Assembly (NCBI RefSeq): GCF_020520425.1
Contig: NC_079490.1
Coordinates: 124,516,715 to 124,580,714, forward strand
Direction of reading: 5' to 3'
Length of the DNA: 64,000 nucleotides
DNA from: Spinacia oleracea
Taxonomy: Eukaryota; Streptophyta; Magnoliopsida; Caryophyllales; Amaranthaceae
Shown: piece after piece, positions 1 through 11,546 of the stretch
Layout of the letters: each line of letters begins with the position of its first letter
Position numbering within the stretch: position 1 is the stretch's first letter
Program-made: the position numbers and the translations under genes
The notes under the pieces: generated by a model
The model's database searches: none
Told to the model about the DNA's origin: nothing
What the model saw: the letters and a program-made list of their open reading frames with translations, nothing else

Positions 1-3000
1 GCCTGATAACTGTTGTTGTACGAAAATTCAACCATAGGTAGAAACTTCTCCCAGGTTCCTTGAAAATCCAAAATACATGCTCTCAACATATCCTCGACAA
101 TTTGATTGGTACGTTCTGTTTGTCCATCAGTCGTTGGGTGAAATGCGGTACTAAAGTTAAGTTTCGTCCCAAGGGCTTTCTGCAATTCTTTCCAGTAGGT
201 TGATTGATACCTCGTGTCACGATCAGAAACAATCGAACTAGGCACTCCATGCAATCGCACAATAGTGTTCACATATAGCTCGGCCAGTTGATCTAAACTC
301 GAATTACTCTTCATTGCTAAGAAATGTGCTGACTTCGTTAATCGATCAACAATAACCCAAATAGCATTCATTCCCTTGGTTGATCTTGGTAAACCTATGA
401 TAAAATCCATTGAAACTGAATCCCATTTCCATTCTGGCACATCCAGAGGTTGCAACAAACCTGCTGGTCTTTGATGCTCGATCTTGATTCTCTGACACGT
501 CAAACATTTAGCCACATATTCTGCCACTTCTTGCTTCATGTTGCTCCACCAATACACTTGCCTTAAATCCTTATACATCTTATTTCCTCCAGGGTGAATC
601 GAGTATGGTGAACTATGAGCTTCTTCTAAAATTCTCTTTTTCAACTTCTCATCATTAGGCACACATAATCTTCCCTGAAACCTTAACGTGCCATCTTCTT
701 GAATGACAAAACCAGGTGACTTCCCGTTTTCCACTTCACTCCTTATTCTTTCTAATTGCAAGTCCTTACATTGCGCTTCCTTAATCTCATCAATCAAAGT
801 TGGTTTCATTACCAACACATTCAAGCAAGCATCTCCTTTGATAAACTCAATTTCCATCTTTTGTAGATCATCTTGGTTGACTCGGGAGAAAGTTAGGATA
901 GAATTTAAGTGAGACTTTCGACTTAATGCATCCGCAACAACGTTAGCCTTTCCGGGATGGTATTGAATATCAAGGTCATAATCTTTAAGAAGTTCTAACC
1001 ACCTACGTTGTCTCATGTTGAGTTCTTTTTGGGTGAAAATGTACTTAAGACTCTTATGGTCGGTGAAAATTTGACACGAAACTCCATACAAATAATGTCT
1101 CCAAATCTTAAGGGCGAAAACAACAGCTGCAAGTTCGAGGTCATGGGTAGGGTAATTTTGTTCATGAACTTTGAGTTGGCGTGAAGCATAAGCTATAACT
1201 TTTCCGTTTTGCATTAAGACACATCCTAACCCATTTTTAGAAGCATCACTATAGATTACAAATCCGTCAGTTCCAGATGGAAGGGTAAGAATAGGGGCAG
1301 TGGTAAGACGTTTCTTAAGTTCTTGAAATGCACATTCACAATCATCATTCCACACAAATTTGGTATTCTTTCTAACTAATCGGGTTATGGGCAAGGCAAC
1401 CTTAGAAAAATCTTGAACGAATCTTCGATAGTATCCAGCTAAACCCATAAAACTCCGTACTTCTGGTACATTAGTTGGTCTAGACCATTCCACAATTGCT
1501 TTTATTTTCTCGGGATCAACAGATACACCTTTCTCAGAGATAATATGTCCTAAAAATGATATTTCCTTAAGCCAGAATTCACATTTCGACAACTTAGCAT
1601 ATAACTGGTTTTCAATCAACATATCTAACACTTTTCTCAGGTGCTCCTCGTGTTCCTCATTACTCTTAGAATATACCAAAATATCATCAATGAAAACGAC
1701 TACAAACTTATCAAGGTATGGTTTAAAAATACGGTTCATCAAATCCATAAATACAGCGGGCGCATTGGTTAACCCAAAAGGCATCACAACAAACTCATAG
1801 TGACCATATCTAGTTCTAAAGGCTGTCTTTGGAATATCCTCAGGTTTAATTCGAAGTTGATGGTAACCTGACCTCAAATCAATCTTAGAAAACACCTTTG
1901 CACCTCGAAGTTGGTCAAACAAATCATCAATACGAGGTAGAGGATACTTATTCTTAATGGTAATCTTGTTTAACTCTCGATAATCTATGCATAACCTCAT
2001 AGTTCCGTCCTTTTTCTTCACAAACAAGACAGGGGCTCCCCAAGGTGAAACACTAGGTCGAACATATCCTTTTTCAAGTAACTCATCTAATTGTTTCTTT
2101 AATTCTTGTAACTCAGCTGGTGCCATTCTATATGGTGCCTTAGAAATAGGGGTGGATCCGGGAATTAATTCAATGCTGAAATCTAACTCTCTTGGTGGGG
2201 GCATACTAGGTATTTCTTCTGGAAAAACATGTGGGTATTCACAAACAACAGGTATGTCAGTAATGGAAGGTACAGGGGTATTTAGGTCAACAACACTACA
2301 TAGGTAACCAGATAACCCACTCTCAATCATTTTACGTGCTCTCAAAGCATGGACAATTTGAATCGTTGGTTTTCTTACTAACTTATGGAATGAAACTCTA
2401 TCTCCACTTGGTGTTCTAAGGGTCACACTCTGCCTCGAACAATTAAGGTTAGCTTCATACTTAGTCAACCAATTCATTCCCAAGATTACATCAAATTCAG
2501 ATAGGTCAAAGGCTACTAAGTCTGCTAGAAACTCTACTTTTTCTATTACAATGGGACAATCTCTATACATGGTCCTACATTTCACTATTTCTCCACTAGG
2601 AAGGGAAACACTCATAGCATGAAAGTCACAACATGGTTTCAAACTTAAACATTTAGCAAACAATGGTGAAATAAAGGAATGTGAAGCTCCAGAATCAAAA
2701 AGAACATGGGCAGGTAACGAATGGATAGAAAAGGTACCGGTGATAACATTATCATCCTCATCTGCTTCATCTTGTCTCATCACAAAAACTCTTCCAGTTG
2801 GCGGTGGTCGAGGTGGGTTGCGGTTTGAACCTCCTACATTGTTGTTCCGACCACGATCGTTGTTAGTTGAAACTGGTCCTCTCATGGTTGGCGTCACTTG
2901 ATTTGGGCAATCTCTGACGTAATGATCATGGCTTCCACATCGATAGCAAGCATTCGTGCCAACACGACATTCACTCTCCACATGACTCCTTTTTCCACAT

Positions 3001-3899
3001 TTGGCACATCCTTGCGACCGATTGTTCCTTCCTTGAAATCCTTGTCCCCTATTATTTCCTTGATTACCATCATTCCTCCTTTGATTTCCCTGGTAACTTT
3101 GGTTGGGCTTCTTTGCTCCTCCTTGGCTTTGGTTATCATTTCTCCTTTTATACCCAACATTCTTCGCTTCTCGAAGTAGTACCACTCGCTCCACATTAGC
3201 CGCAATATCAACCATATCCTGGTATGAAGTAAACCTCTGAGTGGACAACCTATCCTGGTACTTAAGGTGCAGACCTCGTTCAAAACGGTTCATCCTGGAC
3301 TGCTCTGTCGACACCAAGTCTGGTGCAAACCTTGACAACTCCATAAACTTATTTGCGTATTCCAACACGCTCATCGTTCCTTGTTGCAAGTGTAGAAATT
3401 CATCTTCTTTTTGTTTCCTCAAGGATGGTGGATAAAACTTGTCTCTCATTAACTTCTGGAGTTCGTTCCAACCAAATCCAGGCCCATTCTTTCGTTCCTT
3501 GTTAACTTTCCACCATAATCCTGCTTGGCCTGACAAGTAGAACACTGCGAAATCAACTCTCCATTTCTCAGGGCACTGCAGGGTTTCAAACAACTGATCA
3601 ATGCGACTTATCCAATCCTCGAACTCAACTGGATCAGGCTTGCCATCATAGGATGGTGGGTTGAGTGACGAAAAGTTCTTGAACGTCGCTGCGCTCTCGT
3701 TTCCACTAACATCTTTCTTTTTCCGAGAATCATGGACTAATTCGGCCAACATTGAACTCACATTTTCCAATCGTTCCATCCTTTCCTCATGGCCATTAAC
3801 ATGGACATACTCCTCGTGAGAAATGTCATTATCATCGTGAACATGATGCTCGTTGCGAGCTCCGTTGGTAACATCGTTGATAGCATCGATGGTCGACAT
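1..3899 (-). CDS. Ty3/gypsy retrotransposon gag-pol polyprotein, 5' part, runs off the left edge
   Basis: This is a single open frame from an ATG at 3899 leftwards through about 1,299 residues with no stop. It encodes the structural and replication proteins of an LTR retrotransposon. In order it has a gag domain; two CCHC zinc knuckles (residues about 298-311 and 318-331); an aspartic protease with a DSGAS motif (D402); a reverse transcriptase with FIDD (D738, D739); an RNase H with a YSDAS motif (D885); an integrase zinc-binding region (H1102); and an integrase core with D1165, D1226 and E1262, giving the expected D-X35-E spacing. All checked motifs share one frame. The missing 3' end would hold the integrase C-terminus and any chromodomain. 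The single gag-pol frame and very long LTR suggest a chromovirus of the Tekay type, which is inference. The unbroken frame argues for a recent insertion. Confidence 0.93.
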   Translation of the reverse strand, partial: MSTIDAINDVTNGARNEHHVHDDNDISHEEYVHVNGHEERMERLENVSSMLAELVHDSRKKKDVSGNESAATFKNFSSLNPPSYDGKPDPVEFEDWISRIDQLFETLQCPEKWRVDFAVFYLSGQAGLWWKVNKERKNGPGFGWNELQKLMRDKFYPPSLRKQKEDEFLHLQQGTMSVLEYANKFMELSRFAPDLVSTEQSRMNRFERGLHLKYQDRLSTQRFTSYQDMVDIAANVERVVLLREAKNVGYKRRNDNQSQGGAKKPNQSYQGNQRRNDGNQGNNRGQGFQGRNNRSQGCAKCGKRSHVESECRVGTNACYRCGSHDHYVRDCPNQVTPTMRGPVSTNNDRGRNNNVGGSNRNPPRPPPTGRVFVMRQDEADEDDNVITGTFSIHSLPAHVLFDSGASHSFISPLFAKCLSLKPCCDFHAMSVSLPSGEIVKCRTMYRDCPIVIEKVEFLADLVAFDLSEFDVILGMNWLTKYEANLNCSRQSVTLRTPSGDRVSFHKLVRKPTIQIVHALRARKMIESGLSGYLCSVVDLNTPVPSITDIPVVCEYPHVFPEEIPSMPPPRELDFSIELIPGSTPISKAPYRMAPAELQELKKQLDELLEKGYVRPSVSPWGAPVLFVKKKDGTMRLCIDYRELNKITIKNKYPLPRIDDLFDQLRGAKVFSKIDLRSGYHQLRIKPEDIPKTAFRTRYGHYEFVVMPFGLTNAPAVFMDLMNRIFKPYLDKFVVVFIDDILVYSKSNEEHEEHLRKVLDMLIENQLYAKLSKCEFWLKEISFLGHIISEKGVSVDPEKIKAIVEWSRPTNVPEVRSFMGLAGYYRRFVQDFSKVALPITRLVRKNTKFVWNDDCECAFQELKKRLTTAPILTLPSGTDGFVIYSDASKNGLGCVLMQNGKVIAYASRQLKVHEQNYPTHDLELAAVVFALKIWRHYLYGVSCQIFTDHKSLKYIFTQKELNMRQRRWLELLKDYDLDIQYHPGKANVVADALSRKSHLNSILTFSRVNQDDLQKMEIEFIKGDACLNVLVMKPTLIDEIKEAQCKDLQLERIRSEVENGKSPGFVIQEDGTLRFQGRLCVPNDEKLKKRILEEAHSSPYSIHPGGNKMYKDLRQVYWWSNMKQEVAEYVAKCLTCQRIKIEHQRPAGLLQPLDVPEWKWDSVSMDFIIGLPRSTKGMNAIWVIVDRLTKSAHFLAMKSNSSLDQLAELYVNTIVRLHGVPSSIVSDRDTRYQSTYWKELQKALGTKLNFSTAFHPTTDGQTERTNQIVEDMLRACILDFQGTWEKFLPMVEFSYNNSYQ

Positions 3900-4112
3900 T
3901 CTGCATAACATATCTTATCAGGTTGAAGCGAAATAATAATATAAAATAAACCCTTTGATCCCGTTCCTACACTCACACTCATATTCATTTTAACTTAGCA
4001 AGATTTTAGAACATTCTTTTTAACTCATTCCTTAAAATTCTTTACTTAAAGCCTAATGAATTCTATTCGTGCGAAAACCCGTAAGGTTTAGCACTTATGG
4101 TCCAGAACCTTT

Positions 4113-4125
4113 GCTCTTGATACCA
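4113..4125 (-). other. Primer-binding site of the first gypsy element
   Basis: On the minus strand this reads TGGTATCAAGAGC, matching the usual initiator-methionine tRNA primer site of plant LTR retrotransposons (TGGTATCAGAGC) with one extra A. It lies three bases inside the LTR edge. The leader between it and the gag-pol ATG at 3899 is about 213 bp and shows no other feature. Confidence 0.8.
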
Positions 4126-5654
4126 AACTGTAACACCCCGACCTCTAATTACATTATTAAAGCATAATTAGCAGCGGAATTAACCTAATTGGTCGGGGCA
4201 TTACCTGCCGTAACTCCCTCTTGGGAATTACAAGGCAACCATCAATCATAAGATATTAAATCCCAAAAATTAATATAATAATCTTTAATATTACCAAAAT
4301 AAAGTGCATAACTTACTACAAGTCTTTAATTAAACTATTAAAACATTAAGCATAAACTAAGTGAATATTATTGAAGTGAAATCCTCGCCACTACTCGTTC
4401 CCATCGTTCCCAGCGGTACCTAAAACAGAAAACAAAATAACGGTGAGCCGAAGACTCAGTAACGAACTATTCTAGCAACGTAAATTCATTTCAATTCATT
4501 TTATTTAATAACACAGGGAGAATAGAATAATGTGAAACATTTTATAAAGTCCTTTATTTAATTCATTTTCAACTTTAGGGTGCACATGCTAGTCGTGGCA
4601 AGTATGACATGGTGGAACGTCTTCCACGATGGACCGCTGTCCATAAACATGGGGCCTTGGCCCGAAAACATGAGAGCCTTGGCTCAATGGGCGGATGCCC
4701 CATGGGTACATGCATGACCGAGAATCGTAACCTGTGAACATATACTGCCAAACGGACTAGGAATTTCACTTTCATTTATCATGTTTCGTTTAATTTTACA
4801 TTTTAGTCTTTTTACTTCAGTTGAAGTAACATAATTCCTTTGGATCATAAGATCAAACATCCTTTCTTTCCTGGTTTCTTATAAAGAACATTTTATAAGA
4901 AATTCAATCAATCATCATAGCATTTTATAATCAATCATAAAATAAGGAATAATTCCATCAAATCATATTAAAATAAATTATTCAATAAAATCATATTTCA
5001 TTTCCCGCAATTCATAAAACATGTCAAAACATTCATTTAATAAATCAATCATACGTTGTAATTTCATAATCACATTTATAAGGGAATTGCGGGTACTAGC
5101 AATAGCCGTTACCTCACTTCCGCGATTTGCTAAGGGTTTTCGTTGGTTCGTTCGTCCTGAGCTCCGAGTCCAATTTCTTTAAAAGTGGTAAATAATGGAA
5201 TTAGTACTAAAATCGATAAATAGTTATAAAATCAATATTTTATAAATCATAAATTTTATAAGTAATGGATTTATAAATAACGAATTTTAATAAAACATAA
5301 TTTCGAAATTTAATGAAATATTATTATTATTAACCGAATTTTCGATCAAATATAAATTGATTTTCATGAAAATATTATTTAAATTTCATTTTTATTAATT
5401 CAATCTAGTGACTTTATTTTAGTAAAACCTGAAAATTAAATACATTTTTCTATTTGAAAGAAAACAGATAATAAACAATTTGATTGGGAAAATAACTAAA
5501 TTATTAAGGCAAGCAAATTAATAATTAGAATTCTGAACATGCAATTTAGTTTGCAAAATTGCAACTCACCCAAAAGCCCAAGGGATTATGGCCCAATCTG
5601 AATTGGGTTTGAGGAGGATTAAAACCAAAATTTAAAATCACAAATTTTTGGGTT

Positions 5655-6345
5655 TTGGTTTTTGCTTCTGGGAATGAGTCACGACAGGGGAGGAGGGAGA
5701 GGAGACGGACGAGAAGAAGGGAAGAGGAGGGGGAAAGGAAGGGTGGCTGGGGACTCGACGCCGACGGGCGATGGTGTTGCTGGTGGTTTGGTGGCGGCAG
5801 AACGGCGAGGAAAAGGGGAAAAGAGCACGAACAGGGGCGAAAACAGGGGAGATTGGGGCGGTTTCGTGGGTGGTTCTGGGCGGAGGGGAGGACGGTTCGC
5901 CGGGGAGAGTGGCGGCGAAGGTTGGTTCTGATGATGACGGTTGTGGTGTGGTGTCGACGGTGGTGCTGCGAAGAGAAAAGGGAGAGGGGACAGGGGAGTG
6001 CGAAGAGAGCAGGGGAGGTGAGGTGGTGCTTGCGGTGGGTGTGGCGGCGGCTGTGCTTGATTAGGGTGGTTCTGGTGGTTGTTGGACGGTTGCTAGTGGT
6101 TATCGGAGGGATAAGGTGGTGATGGTGGTGCGGTGGTTGCGTGGGGCGAAAGAGGAGGAAGAAGAAGGAGGCAGGGGACGCGAGAGCAGGGGAGAGAAGG
6201 GGAGGGAGAAGGGAGCGAACGGGGAGGAGGAGAAAGAGGAGGGAGGTGGCTGGGTGGCTCGGTGGTTTGGCGCGGTGGCTGCCGGAGGTGGTGGTGGTGG
6301 TTGGTCCGAATCAGGGAACAAAAGAGGAGAAAAAAAAATTGAAAT
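5655..6345. other. GC-rich, strand-asymmetric island inside the LTR
   Basis: The plus strand is extremely rich in G (repeated GGAGG, GTGG and GGCGG), so the element's sense strand is C-rich. The block contrasts sharply with the A/T-rich LTR on both sides. It lies about 0.5-1.2 kb from the LTR start, where the transcribed leader could fall. Several overlapping frames in all phases arise from this composition. A comparable island sits at a similar position in the second gypsy LTR (38250-38660). Confidence 0.6.
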
Positions 6346-6539
6346 TGAATTTGGTTTTTGAGATTGAAACTGAAATTGTGTTTTGTTTTTGTTATTGAAA
6401 TTTCACTTTAAATTTCTGAATTTGTAAGTAGGTATACTTGGGGTCCAAGGATTGAATTTGGACTGAATTTTGAGGGAAGGAAGGAAGTATTGACTTCCTG
6501 GTTTGAGCGTGGGGAGCAAGAAAATAAAGCTGACATTTT

Positions 6540-6541
<2 letters not shown>

Positions 6542-6586
<45 letters not shown>
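6542..6586 (+). repeat. Poly(T) run of 45 bases
   Basis: This is an uninterrupted T homopolymer within the gypsy LTR, poly(A) on the element's sense strand. Its length is probably polymorphic and may be affected by sequencing error. Confidence 0.95.
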
Positions 6587-6589
<3 letters not shown>

Positions 6590-6839
6590 GTAAATTCACA
6601 ATATTTGGCAAAAATCCAGAATTTGTAATAAAATGTTTAATTAAAATAATCCCTTAAAAATAAATAAATTATCGTTAACGAAATTAAATAATTTCGGTTT
6701 ATAAATTTATCGTTTAAAATAATTCGTAAAAATGATTAAAATAACGAAATTCGATTATTCGTAATTTAATTAAAACGAAATTAAGTTAATAAATATTTTC
6801 AATTTTAATAAATCGAATTTAAAATTTCGGGGTATTACA

Positions 6840-7871
6840 CTAGATGATTGACTAATCTTAACTAACAAAAATAGATTTTTGGTGGACGGATATAAGGATA
6901 ACATTTACCCACCTTGGTGATGGGGCGAGTTTGAATTGATCGGATTTGAGAACGCTCACGCAATCCTAATTATGTATGTCACTTTTAAATATATTTTTCA
7001 ATATTATAGATAGCTAATACAATCATTTTGATACTTCGTAATAAACTTTTGTCAGTATATTTAAAATTTAGTTGAAAGGAAAATTGGATTATTGGCGATG
7101 GAGGAAAGATTATTGGGCGATGGGGTTAAAAAAATGTATTCGCCGGCCTCGGGTGAAGAGGCGATGATGAATTTCAGATTGGCCCCGCACGAGTCACTAA
7201 TCCTTCCTCTAATTGAGGATTATGAATATATAAAAAAAGCACTATTGAATTACATATTATAATGTTTTGTTTATTTACTCAATAACTCTAATTAGACAAA
7301 TGAAATTTCAAAGGCTTTATATAATAGAGTTTTAAAATTCAAAACTCTCTTACCAAAAAAGGAAAGTCGAGTCTAGGGGTGGATGTGGATACACGGGAAG
7401 GGATCGAGGTGATGAAGAGGGGATGAATTTTATTTTGTACCTCTCGACATGGGGGTTGGGAGGGGTTGGTATTGTTCCTATAGTAGATGGAGGGAATGAA
7501 GATGAGAATTGTAGGCGGGTGCGGGTGTATAGGCCCTTCCCCTCTCAAAGTCATATCTAACTCAATAAAGTAAATGGTCTAGATAGGTGTTAAGTGATCG
7601 GGTCATGAGGTTGACGAGGCGACTATGCGAGTATTAAGTGGGTATTATTATCGAAGTGAAGGGCGAGTGACATAATTTTATGCTTGACACAAGTGATGAA
7701 TGAGAATGAAAATTATTTTATCTATGCACCCTTATTTTTTTAAAATTGTTCGAATGAGCAATAACAAATTTATCCTTCATTATTATTTTTTATTTGGAGA
7801 ATATCTATAAACTCCATTTTGATGATAATTATCTATCATATTTCATACGAATTTATATTTAGATTATAAAT
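6840..7871. other. AT-rich spacer without recognisable gene
   Basis: No coding signal or RNA gene is seen. The stretch has scattered GGGCGA/GATGGGG motifs and a G-rich patch around 7370-7550. It ends in a Helitron-like terminus, so part of it may be the body of a non-autonomous Helitron. No convincing 5' TC end was identified. Confidence 0.4.
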
Positions 7872-7897
7872 CGTGCATCGTACGGGTACTATACTAG
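7872..7897 (+). mobile_element. Helitron-like 3' terminus
   Basis: A short hairpin (CGTGC, 3-base loop, GTACG with one mismatch) is followed 9 bases later by CTAG and then a T. A subterminal hairpin, a CTRR end and insertion before T are the diagnostic 3' features of plant Helitrons. The 5' end was not found, so the element's extent is unknown. Confidence 0.45.
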
Positions 7898-8545
7898 TTA
7901 AACAACTAAACTAAAGCCTTTAAATAACAAAATCAGAAGATGTATCAATAAGAAGTCCACTAAAAGTTCAAAGGCAGGGTCAAGATTAAGCTTCGAGCTT
8001 GTCTCTCTATCATTTTTCGTGGGTGTTTATTTCCCCTGCTTTTACACTGAGGACAACCTTATGTCCTGTCCTTACTATACTACAAGTTCTTCATTAACTT
8101 TATCATATAGTTTTGTCATTCATTAACCAACTTATTCCACTCCTTAATAATATTATTTTCACAATTAAAATTATCGTAAAGTCCTCCTCGAGGTAGGACC
8201 ATCAGTTAATTTATGATGTGCAAGAATTTAGCCAAGGTTACTACCAAATCTACCACTTCTAACTACAACTTCTTGTCTTATCAGTTGTCACTCTTTCTTT
8301 CTCCTCTTCCCTCAATAATTCTTCCCACTACCTTAGTTTATATATACCCTTTTCGTCACCAATAAGTTATTGTCTCATCAAAATAAATCATATAAATTAA
8401 ATCAATTAGAGTAAAGACTATTTATAGAAGGGCATAAAGTGTTTTGTTACTATAAATAGGACAAAGTAATTAAGCAAGAGTAGTGGAATTAGAACGATAC
8501 AAACAAGACTAGAATAACTCTTGAGCAGAAGAATTAAGAGACATA
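7898..8545 (+). promoter_or_regulatory. Upstream region and probable TATA box of the HIPP gene
   Basis: The stretch holds no gene. A TTTATATATA box lies at about 8338-8346, preceded by a pyrimidine-rich patch at 8290-8315. If it is used, transcription would start near 8370-8380 and leave a 5' UTR of about 170 nt before the ATG at 8546. Confidence 0.4.
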
Positions 8546-9584
8546 ATGGGAGTTCAAGGAATTTTGGAGTATTTCTCAGATTTGATAAGGAGTGCTAAGA
8601 AAGGAAAGAAAAGGAAGCAATTAAACACGATTAATCTCAAGATTACAAGAATTGATTGTGAGGGTTGTGCTATGAAAATCAAGAAAGCGCTCTCTGGACT
8701 CAAAGGTACTTTATTTTCTTCTTATTGAAATTAATTATCCATTAACAACATGTATGTAAACTTTCCCCTAAAAAAAGCATGCGTGTAAACTTAATTTTAT
8801 AAGTTTACTTGTCATATCTTTGAGCTAATTTGTGCATTTTATTTTGATTTCCAAAATTTTATGTGTTGTTTGAAAAAAGAAACACTTAATGTTCATTATT
8901 TCATGCAACTTAATTAACTAGACTATCATAAAATTTTCTTTTTTTAAATAATCACTTCTCAAAAATGATTATGTTGTCATCATATCCTAGAAAGAACAAG
9001 TATATAGGCGCTTTGTTATTTAGCAAGTAGTACTTGGTGTAGTTAGTAGGGTTTCTTATGGTCCCACCAGCTATGTTCTTGGGGTACGCGGAAATTCTTT
9101 ATCCACCCCTCCAAATCCCAAAAGTATTATAACTTGTGTAGCTGAGCTAGTTTAACCGTGAGATGTTAGGTCTATAAGGGTTACTTTTCTTAACACAAAA
9201 ATAGGATACTCCAAGCTAACAAGAATTAAGTTGCTGCAAATAGCTTTAAAACTAATTATTTGGGGTTATTAATAAATAAGTAAAAATGATGTGGAAGCAG
9301 GGGTGAAATCAGTGAATGTGGATATGAAACAACAGAAGGTGACAGTGACAGGATTTGTGGAAGCAAAGAAAGTGTTGGAAGCAGCAAAATCAACAAAGAA
9401 GAAGGTTGAGTTATGGCCATATGTCCCTTACACTATGGTTGCACACCCTTATATTGCTGGTGCTTATGACAAAAAAGCCCCTCCTAATTTTGTAAGGAAA
9501 GTTGATGATTCTATGACTCCTTTGGAACAACAATATACACACATGTTTAGTGATGAAAATCCTGATGCTTGCTCTATTATGTAA
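8546..9584 (+). CDS. HIPP: Heavy-metal-associated isoprenylated plant protein (HIPP), two exons
   Basis: Exons at 8546-8705 and 9301-9584 encode 147 residues. The 595-bp intron is GT-AG; its phase-1 junction restores a Gly codon in the core of the HMA fold. The HMA metal-binding domain covers about residues 28-75 and keeps CEGC (C38, C41), which binds soft metal ions in this family. A basic stretch (KKGKKRKQ) precedes it. The conserved plant motif ELWPYVPYTMVAHPY follows. The protein ends in the CaaX box CSIM, a signal for prenylation and membrane attachment. Length and layout fit the group that includes Arabidopsis HIPP20-27. Such proteins are linked to metal handling and stress signalling; that role is taken from the family. 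It lies between a Helitron-like end and a LINE about 0.75 kb downstream and is intact. Confidence 0.93.
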
Positions 9585-9860
9585 TCTTTTTTTTTTTTAA
9601 TATCACATTTGTACGTAGTTTATGCAATGTGCATGTTTGTTTTGTATAAATTTGTGCTATTGTATTTGTAGATACGTGTAAGAGAGTAGGGAATATCAAA
9701 TATGTTGGCTCGCTTCTAATTTTAAGGCATCCGATTTTTGTTCTGATTTTTTTGGTTATTCCCCTTGAACGGATAATATGTTTAAATGTAATTTCTAAGT
9801 AGTTCTTATCTTTCATTTAAAAAAGAAATTATTTTATAACATCGCTCATTTGCAAATTTG

Positions 9861-9883
9861 TATATATATATATATATATATAT
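9861..9883 (+). repeat. (TA)n microsatellite
   Basis: About 11 TA units lie about 280 bp past the HIPP stop codon. The surrounding region, 9585-10323, holds the HIPP 3' UTR and spacer; no other gene is seen there. Confidence 0.95.
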
Positions 9884-10338
9884 TGCCACTGTTTTGGACG
9901 GAGTGTTAGTAGAACATCCATCTTACACCCGAAAACTTTAGGTGCAGTCGAAGGTGTTTTTTCTCTCATTTGATCAAATGAAGAAAAATAAGGGGAAAAG
10001 ATACTCTAGGGTACAACCAGGTAAAGGAGGATGGACAGCTTTAGGTACCAAAATATAGGTATGCATGTAGTTTATGTGTTTGACATACCTGCATAGACCT
10101 TGAATAATTGGTCCTTAATCCCATCCCTATTTTCAAATTTAGCATATTAATTGCCTTTTCCCACCATAAATTATACGAGAAATACTTCTTGTGAATTGTC
10201 AAAAGAAAGAAAGGAAACAAGGAATTCAACTATGCACCAAGGTATATCTAGAGTTGGATGCACCCAAAGTATATTGTTATTGATTTTGATAAATTTTATT
10301 TCTTTGATAAGTTTTGCTCATTTAATTTGAAGATTGTC

Positions 10339-10391
10339 CTAATTATATCTAGAGTTGGATGCACCAAGGTATATCTAGAGTTGGATGCACC
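10339..10391 (+). repeat. Filler DNA at the LINE 5' junction copied from the left flank
   Basis: Two overlapping copies of TATATCTAGAGTTGGATGCA lie between the target-site duplication and the LINE body. The second, with its surroundings at 10359-10391, is identical to 10232-10264, outside the element about 125 bp upstream. Such filler is known from LINE 5' junctions made by template switching or end joining. Confidence 0.85.
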
Positions 10392-11546
10392 CTAGGAGTG
10401 GTGGGCCGTTTGTGGACTGAGAGGAATATTAACGCGAATGCCCTAATCGCAACAATGCGAAGAATCTGGAACCCTAAACATGGCTTTGAAGCAAATTGTA
10501 TTGAGAAGAACACCTTCTTTTTCCAGTTTCATCACTGGAAGGATAAGGAACAAGTGATGGAGGCTCAACCATGGCACTTTGAACGTCATACCCTAGCCCT
10601 AAGCGATGTCAATGGGGAGGTAAAACCATCTGAACTACCTCTCCACAACACCCCGTTTTGGGTCAGAATATATGATCTCCCTCTGGTAGGACGTACCAAT
10701 GATGCGAACGCCAGGGTAATTGGGAACAAGGTAGGGTCTTTTATCAAGGCAGATAAGTCTGATGTTATAGGGATAAACAAATCTCTTAGAGTTCGCTCGA
10801 TGATTGACCTACGTAAACCCTTGAAGAAGGAAGTCACGCTGAAAATGAGAGGTGGTGAAACAGAGAGCTTCCCTGTGAAATATGAGAAATTGCCACTTTT
10901 TTGTTACGTATGTGGCAAACTGGGACATGGCGAGAAAGATTGTGAGGAGGCAATGAACGTGACAAACCCCAAAAGACTGTACAGTGACAAACTGCGGGCA
11001 TCCCCTTGGCAAGTTAACAAAGGAGACCATGGAGAAGAGGTAGAGGAGAATATCACATGCGCACGCAAACTGTTTGTAACAAAGAAAAAACAGCTCGCGA
11101 GGAGGGATGGAAAAGGTGAGGAAGAAGTGCGTGAAGTGGTGCAGCAACTGGCGGGAGTAACACTCTCCTTGGGTGGTAGGGCTACAGTGGTGGAAGACAA
11201 GAATGAGGGGAGGGAAAGACATGAATCACAGAATGCAAACCATACAAAGCCATCAGAGAACCCCCGAGCAGAACAAGGGGAGTGTCAGGTAGCCTTTGTG
11301 ATAGGCAGCAGCACAAAAGGAGAGCGCAAGCTAAGGAAGGTGAACAAAGTGTGTAGAAGGAGGGGGGAGAAGGGTGAGGATAGTATGGTGTGCGGGAAAC
11401 GGAAGGATCAAATGGAGATTGATGGAGAGGAGATTGAGGAGGGGAGTGAGGGAGTGAAAAAATCAAGGGCTTTAATTTTCTCAGAGGACACCACGTCCTT
11501 GTGCAAAGTAGCGGAGGTTGCAAGCCAACCCCGCGAATATCAATGA
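10359..11546 (+). CDS. LINE ORF1: DUF4283 and zinc-knuckle RNA-binding protein, N-terminally truncated
   Basis: The frame encodes 395 residues. It starts within a DUF4283-type domain (from about residue 12, GRLWTERN, through the WVRIYDLPL region near 110), as found in plant LINE ORF1 proteins. A CCHC zinc knuckle follows at residues 182-195. The C-terminal half is highly charged and probably disordered. ORF1 proteins bind LINE RNA in the ribonucleoprotein. About the first 11 residues, including the ATG, come from flank-derived filler, so the native N-terminus and 5' UTR are missing. The stop TGA at 11544-11546 overlaps the ORF2 ATG as ATGA. Confidence 0.85.
   Translation: MHQGISRVGCTLGVVGRLWTERNINANALIATMRRIWNPKHGFEANCIEKNTFFFQFHHWKDKEQVMEAQPWHFERHTLALSDVNGEVKPSELPLHNTPFWVRIYDLPLVGRTNDANARVIGNKVGSFIKADKSDVIGINKSLRVRSMIDLRKPLKKEVTLKMRGGETESFPVKYEKLPLFCYVCGKLGHGEKDCEEAMNVTNPKRLYSDKLRASPWQVNKGDHGEEVEENITCARKLFVTKKKQLARRDGKGEEEVREVVQQLAGVTLSLGGRATVVEDKNEGRERHESQNANHTKPSENPRAEQGECQVAFVIGSSTKGERKLRKVNKVCRRRGEKGEDSMVCGKRKDQMEIDGEEIEEGSEGVKKSRALIFSEDTTSLCKVAEVASQPREYQ

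Larger units (their letters stand above)
4129..6839 (-). mobile_element. 5' LTR of the first Ty3/gypsy element (2,711 bp)
   Basis: On the minus strand the LTR runs from TGTAATACCCC (right end, 6839) to GGGGTGTTACA (left end, 4129), a matching TG...CA inverted terminus. The primer-binding site and gag-pol follow in the correct order. The second LTR lies outside the window, so LTR identity and the target duplication cannot be measured; the flanking five bases at 6840-6844 are CTAGA. The LTR contains a G-rich island (5655-6345) and a 45-base T run. Short open frames within it, such as 5655-6122, show no protein-family signature and are treated as composition artefacts. Confidence 0.88.

Noticed and set aside
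2894-3435. Frames opposite and out of phase with the gypsy gag region
   Set aside because: The gag-pol frame with two zinc knuckles covers the region.
5655-6398. Overlapping open frames on both strands (up to 155 residues), Arg/Gly- or Pro-rich
   Set aside because: They lie in the GC-rich island of the gypsy LTR, are open in several phases at once, and show no domain; composition explains them.
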